64,000 bases of DNA, taken from the NCBI GenBank assembly GCA_007115705.1, contig QXEO01002089.1:683598-747597 (forward strand), read 5' to 3'. Shown piece by piece: positions 24,720 to 36,100 of the stretch (position 1 is the stretch's first letter; each line of letters begins with the position of its first letter). The position numbers were made by a program, and so were the translations under genes. Below the pieces are notes generated by a model. That model was not told the origin of the DNA. It made no database searches and saw only the letters and a program-made list of their open reading frames with translations. The DNA comes from Dactylis glomerata (taxonomy: Eukaryota > Streptophyta > Magnoliopsida > Poales > Poaceae).

Positions 24720-25607
24720 TGATACGTCTCAAACGTATCTATAATTTTTGATGCTCCATGCTTGTTCTTACACCATTTGCTTAGTGTTTTGTTACACTTC
24801 GTGGCATTTTTATGCATTTTCTAGAACTAACCTATTAACAAGATACCACAGTGCCAGTTCCAATTTTTTGCTGTTTTTGTGTTTCAGAAAAGTTACACAA
24901 GAAATATTCTCAGAATTGGACGAAACAAAAGCCAAACCTCCTAATATTTACCGAAGCTTCCAAAAGTTCAAAGAAGAGACGGAGGGGGGCCACAGGCTGG
25001 CCACACCATAGGGCGGCATGGCCAACCACTGGCCCGTGCCCCCTATGGGTGAGGCCACCCTAGTCCACCTCTGACGCTGCCCCTTTGCCTATAAAGACCC
25101 CCCCGAGGGGAAAAACCTAAAGCCCTAATTAGTTTTCCAGAAACACATCGCAATCTGCCGCTGTCGTTGACCCGAGATCGGGAGGGTCCAGAAGCTCTTC
25201 TCGGCACCCTGCCGGAGAGGGGAATCATCACCGGAGGCCTTCTTCATCACCATGCTTTCCTCCGACGCGATGAGTGAGTAGTCCACCTTGGACTATGGGT
25301 CCATAGCAGTAGCTAGATGGTTGTCTTCTCCATCATGTGCTTCATGTTTAGATCTCGTGAGCTGCCTTACATGATCGAGATCACCGTTATGTAATTCTAC
25401 ATATTGCGTTTCTTGGGATCCCATGAATATTGGTGTTATGTTAAGTTGATGTGCTGAATATTATCTTATGTTTTCTCTATGTTGTTTATGATGTTGCATG
25501 CTCTCCGTTGTTAGTAGCTATCTTGGCCAAGTAGATACTAGTGACTCCAAGAGGGGGTATTTATGCTCGATAGTTGGGTTCATACCTCTATTTAATCTGG
25601 GAGTGAC
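24720..25607 (+). repeat. Plus-strand Athila 5' LTR, piece 1
   Basis: It starts TGATACGTCTCAAACGTATC at 24720 and is colinear with LTR X/Y (on the opposite strand) until GGGAGTGAC at 25607, where Tat1 is inserted. The LTR continues at 51219 and 62028; the three pieces total 1638 bp. The last five bases (GTGAC, 25603-25607) are one copy of Tat1's target duplication. Confidence 0.9.
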
Positions 25608-26187
25608 TGTTGGGGATATACCAAATAGGTATACCAGCGACGTAGTCCTAATTCAGCAAGCCAGGGTGGCCCATCAGGGGTGGTATGGCGGATTTGCCAT
25701 ACCGGGCGGCCCAGTTGCTGAAGTTGCCACGGCGGTACTGGACGCAGGCGCTTATGGCGGATCCGGAGACAGGCCCATGGCGGATTGCTGATGATAGGCC
25801 CATGGCGGGTTCGGTGACGGCCCGTGGCGGGTTGCCCTGTAGCACACGTAAAGGACTTAGTCTAGGACTCCAAGTTGTATCCGCTCCGGTACCAACGTGT
25901 AGCCCACGCCAGGCGCCTTTATAAGCCCGGCGTGGAGCAGCCCTTGAGGCAAGCAGACCAATCTTACGGCCAATCGCATAGCGAAACAGCCAACCTCATC
26001 ATTGTAACCGAGCACTTGTTGCCTTATAGTGAATTATAGCAGCACGTAGGATCTCGCCACCGTTGCGGGATCTGAAGCTGGGTAAACTCGTGCTACCACC
26101 GTCCTGCATCGCTCCTCCGTGTTCACCCCCTTCCACAAACCGCCATATCCCTACCCCTATGGCAGATCTGTTGACGAAACCATGACA
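25608..26187 (+). repeat. Tat1 5' LTR
   Basis: Starts TGTTGGGGATATACCAAATA, ends ...GAAACCATGACA. TATA box TTTATAAG at 25918-25925, so transcription would begin near 25950. Contains five copies of GGCGGRTT-type words at 25687-25840 (see the TGGCGGA finding). Confidence 0.95.
25918..25925 (+). promoter_or_regulatory. Tat1 LTR TATA box
   Basis: TTTATAAG in a GC-rich context (GGCGCCTTTATAAGCCCGG), the only good TATA in the LTR; also present in the 3' LTR near 50944. Confidence 0.7.
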
Positions 26188-26188
26188 G

Positions 26189-26206
26189 TTGGCGCCCACC
26201 GTGGGG
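26189..26206 (+). promoter_or_regulatory. Tat1 primer binding site
   Basis: TTGGCGCCCACCGTGGGG directly follows the LTR end. TGGCGCC-type sites are usual for Tat/Athila gypsy elements; I do not assign the tRNA. Confidence 0.75.
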
Positions 26207-26683
26207 CGTAGCGCGTCTGGAGCGCGGATCCAGGCGGGATCTGCCTTTGCAGGCATCGGCGACACCGTCGCCATCGGGCGTGTCCTCTACGATTCCGGCT
26301 TCCCCATCGTCCCAGCGGATAACCTCTGGGTACCGGCTAGAGAAGACCCGGCTCGATTCACCATCGTCCCGATTGGAGATATCCATATCTTCATTGGAGA
26401 GACAAACCCTACCCCCGCTACGGAAACCAATTTCCGGCGGATTGGTATGGCTGAAACCCCCAAACGGACCGCTTTCGAGCTGGATACGGAGGAGGACTCA
26501 TCTGATCTGAAAAATAATCCCACCCAGCCCGCCCTAGAGGTGGAGGAAGTGGTGGAAGACCGCAGTGAATCCGCCATGAGCAATCTGGCATTAGAAACAC
26601 CGCGGTACTGCCTTGTCGCGTTCGCAGGTATCACTTCGGGATCTACCTCCAATGGAGAAGATACCCAGGTGAATCCATCCTAG
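26189..26683 (+). pseudogene. Tat1 gag N-terminal frame (frameshifted against the main gag)
   Basis: An open frame of 164 codons that starts at the primer site and ends at 26683. The main gag-pro frame (another phase) is open from 26569, reading RYHFGIYLQWRRYPGES, ILETLNESGESDD and YDSDHYDAAM into the ORF called from 26758. So the gag N-terminus is split by a one-base shift somewhere in 26569-26683. Whether the shift is a mutation or reflects a separate small leader protein cannot be told from one copy; mutation is more likely. Confidence 0.5.
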
Positions 26684-26757
26684 AGACACTTAACGAAAGT
26701 GGTGAATCGGATGACGGGGACAGCAAAGGCTATGATTCTGACCATTACGATGCCGCC

Positions 26758-29700
26758 ATGAGGAAACTCGAGGCGGAATTGGCGCAGCAGGCACTTGAAG
26801 AGCAACAAGCAGCGGCCAAGCAGGTGTTTGTCACCAACAAAGGAGATGACGCTGGGCAGACAACCGGTGATCCGCTATCTCAGGCAGTCCACGACGGAGA
26901 TGCCGGCAATGAGCAGGGTAACCCGCCACCAGCCGCTGATCCCGCCGCGGAGCAACTTCCCGAGATTCATGGCGGTCCCAGACCGCTACCCGCCATCCCC
27001 GAGGACCAGCACCAAGAAGACTTCACAACCCCGCTGGATAAGGTCGTCTACGGAACTCTAGCAGATCCAATCACCCCTGACTATGTCAGAGATGTGAACG
27101 ATCTCGAGAAGAAAAGGCGAGCACTCCTCAAGGAAGCAAAGCGAGTCGAGAAGATGGGCAAGCAGGTTGACGATGACATTGCTAAAGCTCAAGACACGCT
27201 GAAGCGCGCAAGGAACATGGAGGAGAAGTATGCTACTCTCATCCAGAACCAGATCAACGAGGGAGGCGACCCGCAGCTGGTACGAAACCTTGAGTTCACC
27301 GTACCAACAGCGGAAACTCTGGCCAGGATGTACATCAAGAATCCGCCATACATGGACAAGAACCGTGATGAAGTCAGGGCTACGCCCATCGAGAACATCG
27401 TGGCTGCAAAGGAGCTATTGGAGCATAACAAGAGCCCAGCAGCCCTAGAGACGGCGGTTAAACTGATGACCAAAGCACTAGTGCAACAGGAGAAGGCTAC
27501 GTCATCACGACGGCTCGAATCTGATCCTGCGCTATGCAAGTCCAGTACTGCCTCAAAAGCTCAGGGGGCTAGCAATTATGGTGCGCGTCCTGACAACGAG
27601 TCTCATACCGGATCCTCGAAAATCCGAAGAAGAGAAGCTCGCAATTGGAGGCACGCCATCCCAATATCCTCCGATGACAAACCAAATGGCAAAGGCCCGC
27701 AGAGAAACCCATCGCCACCCCGCAAGAATTACCCAGCTTACGGATACCAACAAACCACTGCTGCTCCTCGCCATAAGACCAACATGCCGCCACCAAAGCA
27801 TAAGACGTTCGAAGTACCCAGAGGGATTGTCATACGCGACAATGATGGCAAGCGAGGACGAAGCCGTGACGCCGGACGCAGAGACGATCCGCCACGACGG
27901 GAAAACAGCAGGGATGGCGGATCCAAGAGAAGGGACCAATCTCGCCATGATGACGGCGCGCACCGGGACGGCGACCAAAACAAGCATCGCTCTACTCGCC
28001 GCCACGATGACAAGGGGCAAGGCTCCCGCCGCCATGACGATGATCCATCTCCACGAAGACCGCAAGGAAGCCGCCGTAGCTGCAAAGACCAGTCGCAGGA
28101 CGGCGAGAGCAAACGACGACGCGACCCTTCGCCATCCCCACCAGGGAGCCCCCATGGCGGCGGCGGCGGTGGTGGCGGGCCAGCAAGGTCGTGCAGCTCT
28201 CGCAAGGATCCGCCACATCAGAAGCCCTACGACGCTCGTACCCATCTAAACGAGATTACCAAGTCTCAAACAGCCTTCTTCCTCGGCCCAAGGTGCTTTG
28301 GACCACGGATTCGTGATGAGCCCATCCCATATGGGTTCAAAATCGAGAAAAATATCCGCCAGTACAATGGAGTCGATAGGCCCCTGACTTGGCTACAAGA
28401 TTACTTCAACACAGTGCAATTCGCCGGGGGTTCTCCCAATGTCGCTGTCCGCTATCTGCCCCTGATGCTATCAGGAACTGCGAGGCAGTGGATCAATGAC
28501 TTGGCAGAAAACTCCATCCAAACCTGGTTCGATATGCAAACTGCGTTCACCGAAAATTTCGAGGGGACTTACAAGAGACCCCATAACATTGGTGACCTCC
28601 AACGGTGCCGACGAGCCAACGACGAGACCTCCCGAACTTTCCTCGCGGGATGGCTAGATATGAAGAACTCCTGTGAAGGGGTTACTGACGAATCCGCCAT
28701 CCTCGCATTCATTGACAGTTTGGAGAGAGGCCAACTGCTCCGCCATCGCCTGTTGCGAGAAAGGAACGAAGGGAAGTTGACCCTAAAATCCATGATCACC
28801 ATTGCAAGCAACTACGCGGCCGCCGACGACGACGCCCGCGAATCTCTGAAGGCTTCCGCCATCCAGAATACTAGAAAGCGGAATAGCAGTAACAAAAGGA
28901 AGAATCCGCCAGAAGAGCCTCAGGCTCCGGATATGGTCGCTACGACCTTCGCAGACAAGGGTCAAAACAGCCAGCGCGGCCGAGGACGCGGAGGTGGCGG
29001 TGGCCAGCCGCGGAGTTCCACAACTCCCGCTTCGGCGCCATCCGCCCCGGTGTCCTATGATGAATATCGCGATATGCCATGTTTTGCCCACCGTGACGCG
29101 TCGGGAAAATGCAACCACACCAACCGGAACTGCAAGTTTGTCAACGACCTCAAGGCGGATCAAGAAGCCGGCTTCAAGCGCAGCCGGCGACAACGGCCTC
29201 GTGGCAAAGGAAGAGCGGACAAAGATAAGGAGTCCAGGGATGGCAGTGATATGGACGAAGACCCTGCGCCCAAACCCGCCGAAAAGGCAGAGGGTGGTGC
29301 TGGCAAGGGTAACCCAATCAAGGACAAAAAAGGTGCCTTTCACACATTCCTTGGACCCCCCACGGCCAAGGCACAGAGAGCTGCTATGCGCTCCCTTAAC
29401 GCCACCGTGCCATCAATCCGCCAGTACGTCCGATGGTCCGAAGTACCGGTCCGCTGGAGCCGCGACGACCATCCAGAGCACATCCCAGATGGCTATTACG
29501 CCATGGTGGTATGCCCTATAATTCATGGCTACGAGTTCTCCAAATGCCTAATGGATGGCGGCAGCAGCCTGAACATCATGTACGTGGAAACGCTGACAAA
29601 GCTAGGCCTTACCAAGACCCAACTCCGCCATAGCGCGGTCACCTTTTACGGGGTGGTTCCTGGTCGCCAAGCTAAGTCCCTCGGGTCCATCACACTCAAG

Positions 29701-30126
29701 GTCGCCTTCGGTAGTGAGGAAAACTACAGAGAAGAGCCCATAACCTTCGAGGTGGTCCCGTTCAAAAGCACTTACCACGTGATCTTCGGGCGCCCCGCCT
29801 TCCACAGCTTCCATGCAAGGCCATGCTACATCTACAATCAACTGAAGATGCCAGGACCGGATGGCATAATCACCGTTTATGGCAGCTTCCGAAAGGCAAA
29901 GGAGTGCGAGGAAGGAGAAGCCGCCTTTGTGGAAGCAGTGTTCTTCGGCGAGGAGTTCAAAGAAATGCACGCCGCTACGGACCCCGCGGAGATGCCGGCA
30001 TCCAAGCAGGAAGTTTCCGCCTCCCCGCCCACTTTCAATCCTACAGTTGATACAAAACAGGTGGAACTTGTCGCTGGCGATGCCGCCAAGACCACCGCCA
30101 TTGGAACGAATTTGTCCCCCGCATAG
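26758..30126 (+). CDS. Tat1 gag-protease polyprotein
   Basis: 1122 codons from ATG 26758 to TAG 30124-30126; the frame is open further upstream to 26569. Domains: coiled coil about residues 112-165 (DLEKKRRALLKEAKRVEKMG); a long Arg/Ser/Asp-rich tract about 360-470 with RRDD, RRHDD and SRRS repeats, like SR-type RNA-binding regions; retrotransposon gag domain about 537-680 (WLQDYFNTVQF, LMLSGTARQWINDL, FTENFEGTY); a cysteine/histidine cluster near 776-795 (CFAHRDASGKCNHTNRNC), not a canonical CCHC; aspartic protease near 925-1040 with the active site DGGSS at residue 933 and a C-terminal FEVVPFKSTYHVIFGRP. It would form the capsid and process the polyprotein. The terminal stop sits in frame with pol (see next entry). 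The frame is intact apart from the N-terminal shift. Confidence 0.92.
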   Translation: MRKLEAELAQQALEEQQAAAKQVFVTNKGDDAGQTTGDPLSQAVHDGDAGNEQGNPPPAADPAAEQLPEIHGGPRPLPAIPEDQHQEDFTTPLDKVVYGTLADPITPDYVRDVNDLEKKRRALLKEAKRVEKMGKQVDDDIAKAQDTLKRARNMEEKYATLIQNQINEGGDPQLVRNLEFTVPTAETLARMYIKNPPYMDKNRDEVRATPIENIVAAKELLEHNKSPAALETAVKLMTKALVQQEKATSSRRLESDPALCKSSTASKAQGASNYGARPDNESHTGSSKIRRREARNWRHAIPISSDDKPNGKGPQRNPSPPRKNYPAYGYQQTTAAPRHKTNMPPPKHKTFEVPRGIVIRDNDGKRGRSRDAGRRDDPPRRENSRDGGSKRRDQSRHDDGAHRDGDQNKHRSTRRHDDKGQGSRRHDDDPSPRRPQGSRRSCKDQSQDGESKRRRDPSPSPPGSPHGGGGGGGGPARSCSSRKDPPHQKPYDARTHLNEITKSQTAFFLGPRCFGPRIRDEPIPYGFKIEKNIRQYNGVDRPLTWLQDYFNTVQFAGGSPNVAVRYLPLMLSGTARQWINDLAENSIQTWFDMQTAFTENFEGTYKRPHNIGDLQRCRRANDETSRTFLAGWLDMKNSCEGVTDESAILAFIDSLERGQLLRHRLLRERNEGKLTLKSMITIASNYAAADDDARESLKASAIQNTRKRNSSNKRKNPPEEPQAPDMVATTFADKGQNSQRGRGRGGGGGQPRSSTTPASAPSAPVSYDEYRDMPCFAHRDASGKCNHTNRNCKFVNDLKADQEAGFKRSRRQRPRGKGRADKDKESRDGSDMDEDPAPKPAEKAEGGAGKGNPIKDKKGAFHTFLGPPTAKAQRAAMRSLNATVPSIRQYVRWSEVPVRWSRDDHPEHIPDGYYAMVVCPIIHGYEFSKCLMDGGSSLNIMYVETLTKLGLTKTQLRHSAVTFYGVVPGRQAKSLGSITLKVAFGSEENYREEPITFEVVPFKSTYHVIFGRPAFHSFHARPCYIYNQLKMPGPDGIITVYGSFRKAKECEEGEAAFVEAVFFGEEFKEMHAATDPAEMPASKQEVSASPPTFNPTVDTKQVELVAGDAAKTTAIGTNLSPA
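30124..30126 (+). promoter_or_regulatory. In-frame TAG between Tat1 gag-pro and pol, candidate readthrough site
   Basis: Sequence TCC CCC GCA TAG GAA AGC. Upstream and downstream frames are the same and both open for hundreds of codons. Tat2 has TAG at the homologous codon with the same GAA AGC after it (58537-58539, minus). A chance mutation at the same codon in two diverged elements is unlikely, so stop-codon readthrough regulating the Gag/Pol ratio is inferred. Confidence 0.6.
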
Positions 30127-33126
30127 GAAAGCGCGCTCGTCGAGTTCCTCCGTGAGAACCGGGACATTTTCGCATGGCAGCCATCTGACATGACGGGTGT
30201 ACCCAGGGAACTCGTCGAGCACGCTCTGCGGATAATTCCTGGCTCAAAGCCAGTAAGACAAGCCATGAGACGCTTCGGAGATGAAAAGCGCCGCGCCATA
30301 GCAAAGGAGATATCCAAGCTGTTGAAAGCAGGCTTCATCAAGGAAGTAATCCACACAAAGTGGGTGGCAAATCCGGTACTAGTTCCTAAGAAAAACACAA
30401 AAGTTCTGCGCATGTGTGTAGATTACACTGGCCTGAACAAAGCATGTCCAAAAGACCCTTTTCCCTTGCCTCGCATTGACCAAGTCATTGACTCGACGGC
30501 GGGATCGGAGCTACTGTGTTTCTTAGATGCCTACTCCGGATACCACCAGATCAAGATGAAAAAGTCCGATCAGCTCGCTACGTCGTTCGTAACACCTTAT
30601 GGCACATATTGCTATGTCACAATGCCATTCGGTCTGAAAAACGCAGGAGCAACGTATCAGCGTACCATGCAAGAGTGCCTGGCGGATCAAATCGGACGAA
30701 ACATCCACGCATACGTAGATGATATCGCAGTCATGTCCAAGAAGCAAGATGGCCTTATAGCGGATTTGCAAGAGACATTTGATAATCTCAGGAAGTACAA
30801 CATGATGCTTAACCCAACGAAGTGCGTCTTCGGGGTCCCAGCTGGACAACTCCTAGGATTTATCGTCTCTCACCGCGGAATTGAGGTTAACCCGGAGAAG
30901 ATCAAGGCAATCCTCGACATCTCCCGGCCCATCGACCTAAAAGACATACAGCGACTCACAGGCTGCGTGGCAGCAGTGAGCAGATTCATCAGTCGTCTTG
31001 GCGAGAAGGCTTTGCCACTCTACAAGCTGATGAAGAAATCAAACGAATTCGTCTGGACCGACGAGGCAGACGATGCACTTAAGGATCTGAAGAGAGTGTT
31101 ATCCACTGCACCAGTCCTAGCGGCACCCGAAGACCAGGAGCCCATGTTACTATACATGGCGGCAACCAATAGGGTGGTCAGCATCGTCATGGTGGTAGAA
31201 CGTAAGGAAGAAGCGCAGGAGTATGGCGTACAGCGACCAGTCTACTATGTCAGTGAGGTCCTGACGGAATCCAAGCAGCGCTACCCTCACTACCAAAAAT
31301 TGGCATACGGAGTTTTCCTAGCTTCTCGTAAGTTAAGGCATTACTTCTATGACCATAAGATCACAGTGGTGAGCAAAGCCCCGCTGAAGGACATCATCAA
31401 CAACAGCGACGCAACAGGGCGAGTTGCGAAGTGGGGCATTGAATTGGCCTCTTTCGACATCGACTACAAGCCTCGCACCGCCATCAAGTCTCAGGCTTTG
31501 GCGGAGTTTATGGCGGATTGGAAGGAAGCGCAGGAGACTACGCCCATCCCAGAACCAGAGCATTGGGTGATGCACTTTGATGGCTCAAAGTTGCTACATG
31601 GCTCGGGGGCTGGAGTGACACTCAAATCTCCCAAGGGAGATGAGCTAAGTTACGTTCTCCAGATTCACTTCCCCACCACCAACAACATCGCGGAATATGA
31701 AGCGCTGCTACATGGGCTACGCGTCGCAAAGGAAATCGGCGTACAACACATCATGTGCTGTGGAGACTCTGACCTTGTGGCTCAGCAGGTGGCTGGCACA
31801 TACAAAGCTCGGAATGAAGTAATGGCGGCATACAGGGACGAAGTGGACGAGATGGCCAAAAGTTTCCTCGGCTACGACATAAAGCACGTAAGGCGAGAAG
31901 ATAACATGGCGGCTGATACCTTGTCCAAGCTGGGATCCAGCCGTAGGGCAGTTCTGCCAGGCGTGTTCCTCGAGCATCTGCGCATACCATCAGTTAAGAT
32001 GGTGGATCCAGAAAATCCGGAGATAGCGAGCTCCCCTGTTATGGCGGTTTTGCCCAGCAATCCGCCATGGGCAGAGCCCTTCCTGGAGTATCTGACGAAC
32101 AAGAAGCTTCCTGAAGACGAAGTCCAGAAAAGACAAATCGAGCGTAGAGTCAAAGCGTACACCATCATAGATGGCCAACTCTACAAACGAAGTACTTCGG
32201 GAGTTTTTATGAAGTGCATATCCCAAGTGGACGGAATCGAAATACTAAGAGAGATCCACGAAGGCGAATGTGGGCATCACGCCGCCACCAGATCCTTAGT
32301 AGCTAAAACATTCCGCCATGGGTTCTACTGGCCAACAGCCAAGGCAGATGCAGACCGCATTGTGGAACTTTGCCATGGTTGCCAGATGTACTCCAAGCAA
32401 ACCCATATGCCCGCCACAGCACTGCATACAATCCCCATAACTTGGCCCTTTGCAGTCTGGGGGCTGGACATGGTGGGTCCGCTCAAAACAGCACCTTCGG
32501 GATTTACGCACCTTCTGGTAGCGGTAGACAAATTCACGAAGTGGGTGGAAGCTAAGCCCATCAGAAAACTTGATGGCAAAACCGCCTTAAAATTTGTCAA
32601 GGACATTGTGGTCAGATTCGGCATCCCACACAGCATCATCACCGATAATGGCACAAACTTGTCTCAGGGAGAAGTTGAAGAATACTGCCATCACAATGGA
32701 ATCCGCCTTGACCTAGCATCTGTGGCACATCCACAGTCTAATGGCCAAGTTGAGAGGACCAACGGACTAATCATGTCAGGGATCAAGCCACGCCTAGAAG
32801 CACCGCTACACAGAGTAGCTGGAGCCTAGGCAGAGGAGTTGCCTTCTGTGTTGTGGAGTCTACGGACCACACCAAACAGATCAACTGGCCTCACCCCTTT
32901 CTTCTTAGTCTACGGAGCAGAGGCAATATTGCCAAGTGATGTTCAGTATGATTCTCCAAGAGTCGATGCCTACAAAGAAGAAGATGCAGAAGCGTCCAGA
33001 CAACTATCTGTGGACCTGCTGGAAGAAGAACGGGACCTAGCAGCCCAAAGATCCGCCATCTACCAGCAGAATCTCCGCCGCTATCATAGCAGGCGAGTTC
33101 GCCAACGCTCGTTTAAAGAAGGTGAT
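30127..33126 (+). pseudogene. Tat1 pol (RT, RNase H, aRNase H, integrase), split by LARD
   Basis: From the readthrough stop the frame gives ESALVEFLRENRDIFAW, then RT (VDYTGLNKACPKD, FLDAYSGYHQI, YVDD at 30712-30723), RNase H with TGRVAKWGIEL, a second archaeal-type RNase H (MHFDGSKLLHGSGAG near 31570, NNIAEYEALLHGLRVA, GDSDLV, HVRREDNMAADTLSKL), and integrase: HHCC (ECGHHAA, CHGCQMY), catalytic D in GLDMVGP (32461), D in TDNGTN (32641) and E in QVERTNG (near 32746). TAG at 32827-32829 replaces the Trp expected in GAWAEELP, a G-to-A nonsense change. At 33122-33126 the LARD interrupts KEGD after GAT; the frame resumes at 46034. So this pol is dead twice over, although the catalytic residues are present. 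Confidence 0.93.
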
Positions 33127-36100
33127 TGTAACGACCCAGGATTTTATCAAATTCTGGGGAAAATTTTTCGCTTTTGTATTGCTTGAGATGATTGAAATTT
33201 CACAGGGATTTAAAACTTTTGAGTTTATTTGAAAGCTTTGTTTGAAAACTATTTAAAATTTTCTAATTATTTCTTGAAGAACTTCCTTGAGAAAGATTAA
33301 GTACTAAAATGCTATTTTCTTTCTTCTTTATTCAAACCCTGTTCAGCTTTATGCAAGCTTGCTTGCAAAAGATTGTTTTACAAAATTTACTTTATTCAAT
33401 AAAGGTTGCTTTTTCAAACCATTTTTGAGTGTGCTTTTCAATCATTATTTTATAAACTATTATTTTACTATTTTAGAAAGAATCAAGTTCAAACTCCTTT
33501 TCTATCATTTTATGCAAGTAAAGCCATTAGGCTTAATTGAGTTCTTTTATTAAAAAAAAAACCATGCTTTGATTTTGAGAAACATGTTTGATGTTGGTTT
33601 AAAACCTTTCTGTGGATTCTACAAAATTTTAGAAATTGATTTGACCTTGTTTGGATGCATTATGCAAAACCTAAGAAAGAAATAAGAAAAACAGAAAAGG
33701 AAAAGAAGAAAGAAAAATAAAAATAGAAAAGGGCCCCCGGGGAAACGTTTCGGCCCAGAAGGAAAAGCAGCCCGCAGCCCACCTAGCTCAATCCCGAACC
33801 GGTATCTCTCTCCCCTCTCTATCTCGCTTACTGGCGGGACCCGCATGTCAGCATCATCACCTCCACCTTTTCCTCTCTTCTCTCTGGAAACGGAGCTCGC
33901 CGGAGTAACGCCCCCCCCCCACTAATTTCTCGCGAGTAATGGCCATCAATCCCCGGCCTATAAGTAGCCCTCGACTCCCTCTCCCTTTCCCCTTCTCTCT
34001 GCTGCCGATTGCGCCGCCAGGCTGGCAAAATCTCTCATCGGAGGCCGCAGGTGCCAGCGGCCATTCCGGCTCAAATCCGACGCCATCGGTGAACCCCGCG
34101 TCTCCTCCTCTACCCTATCTCCTCCCCCTACCTCCGGCGCCCCCTCTGACGTTTTTCGTTTGATTTATCTCGTAGCAAATCGAGCTCCTATTCTTCAAGC
34201 CGAAGCTCCTGCCGCCCGCATCACCTCCAGCCGCACCATTCGCCCACGTCAGGACGCAATCGACAACGTCGACCAAGTTTTCGAGCCCGCCGTGTCTCCC
34301 TGATCATCGTCGTGACATCGCCGCCGTCCAGAACTCACCGGAGCATCGCCGGAGTTCGACCTCTGCACGCCTCGCCGGCGAACCCCGCCGGAAAACCCTA
34401 GCCTCACTGTGAGCTTTCCCTCCCCTCCCTATGAACCGTCAGATCTTGATCGATCGGCCCGAACAGATCACTTAACCGAATCGGTACCGAGCAATCCAGT
34501 GCGTCCAGATCACTTTAGATCCAACGCACCAGAGGCGTGATCCTAACGAATCGGTACAGACCAATCAGAATCAGCCAAGTGTCAGCCTCTGGTTCAAATA
34601 GAAACTCGAATTAGAATTTCAAACCAGATTTGGTTTCAATCTTCAGAAATTCATATCTTGTGTTCTGTAGATCCAAAAATAGCAAATGAGATACCGTTGG
34701 AATCCTTGAAACCAGTAGAATCCAGCAGTACCATAAAATCTTATATTTTATGGGTCCAATTTGAAACTATTTTCAAATTGGGTTTGAACCTTTTTTTTGT
34801 TTGTTTAATTCATATCTTTTGAACCAAGTACCCAAAAAATTACAATTTTGTAGTCTTTGGAAAGCCCTTGATCTGTAGAACACCCTAGGATCAAGAAAAT
34901 CCAGATTTGATACGTGCATACACTTTGTGCATTCAAATCTTCTTAAATCACTATTTTGGCCATATCTTGAATTCTAAAATTTATTTTAGAATAAATCCAA
35001 TTGCAATAGCTTTGTTTTACTGCAAGCTGTCCAGTAGCATCACTCCCATATTTTCTAGAGCCAGTTCACAATTACTCAATTCTAATATGAGGATCTGAGT
35101 AAATTCTACTATAGGATCAAAACTACTTCTTTAAGATTATTCTTTTCTACCTGGTGAACCCTATGATCATCCCTAGACATCATTGTTGTCTGAACAACAT
35201 CTTGACCAAGATCACATCTACTTAGACCTATCTTATCTAGGTCACACCTATTCAAGTTACAATTGTGTTGCTTGAGTAAAGTGTGATACATCTCAATCAT
35301 AGTTACTATTCTTACTATCCTTGCGGTGTTGATCTAATCAATATTTTAGCACCTATCCAATATTCCATGTACCTAATAGAAACCTTAAGCCATAAACTCA
35401 AATGTGATCTACCCATACTCAATCCCTTGTCCATTAGATCTTGATTTCATGTGTAGGATTATTCAATTAACAAATGAGTTAATTGAGTAAATCAACATAT
35501 CACAAACCCTTACCCAAGCCTTTATGTAACATGTACTATTTTGAGAAAGTGCCATCACACTTTATCTAGTAGTGTTATGTTGCATCGTCCTAAACTCATG
35601 TAAACCTATTCACATATTTTGTCTAATTCATGTGTATACTCAAATTGCAATCGTGCTACTTGAGTAGAATATGAATTCATCATAAACCTAAATCCTATAT
35701 TGGTTAATATGGTAATATTATAACCCATACCGTAGTGTGTGTTATACACCAAGTTGACCAATAAACCATTTGAGCCATGTCCTCAATTATCAATCATTTG
35801 TACCCAATCCAATGCCTACTTAGTTTCGTTCACATGTAATTAACTATTCAAATTGCAAATGTGCTAATTGAGTATTTCAAACATTCTTAAGATCTAACCT
35901 AGTGCCTAGGTGTGATACATGCTATTTAAAGAATAAATGTTGTTACACTTATTCAAATAGTAAATTGATTACACTATCCCACACCTATATGACCCATTTC
36001 ACATGAGCCTTCTGAAACTCTCTCATGCTTTGATAAAGCATAAGAACTTCATCAATTATATATTGCCTAGTACAAGTCATCTCCCCAATCATATTGATCT

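Noticed and set aside
27553..28245. 230- and 223-codon ORFs overlapping gag on other frames
   Set aside because: Shadows of the Arg/Asp-rich repetitive region of Tat1 gag.
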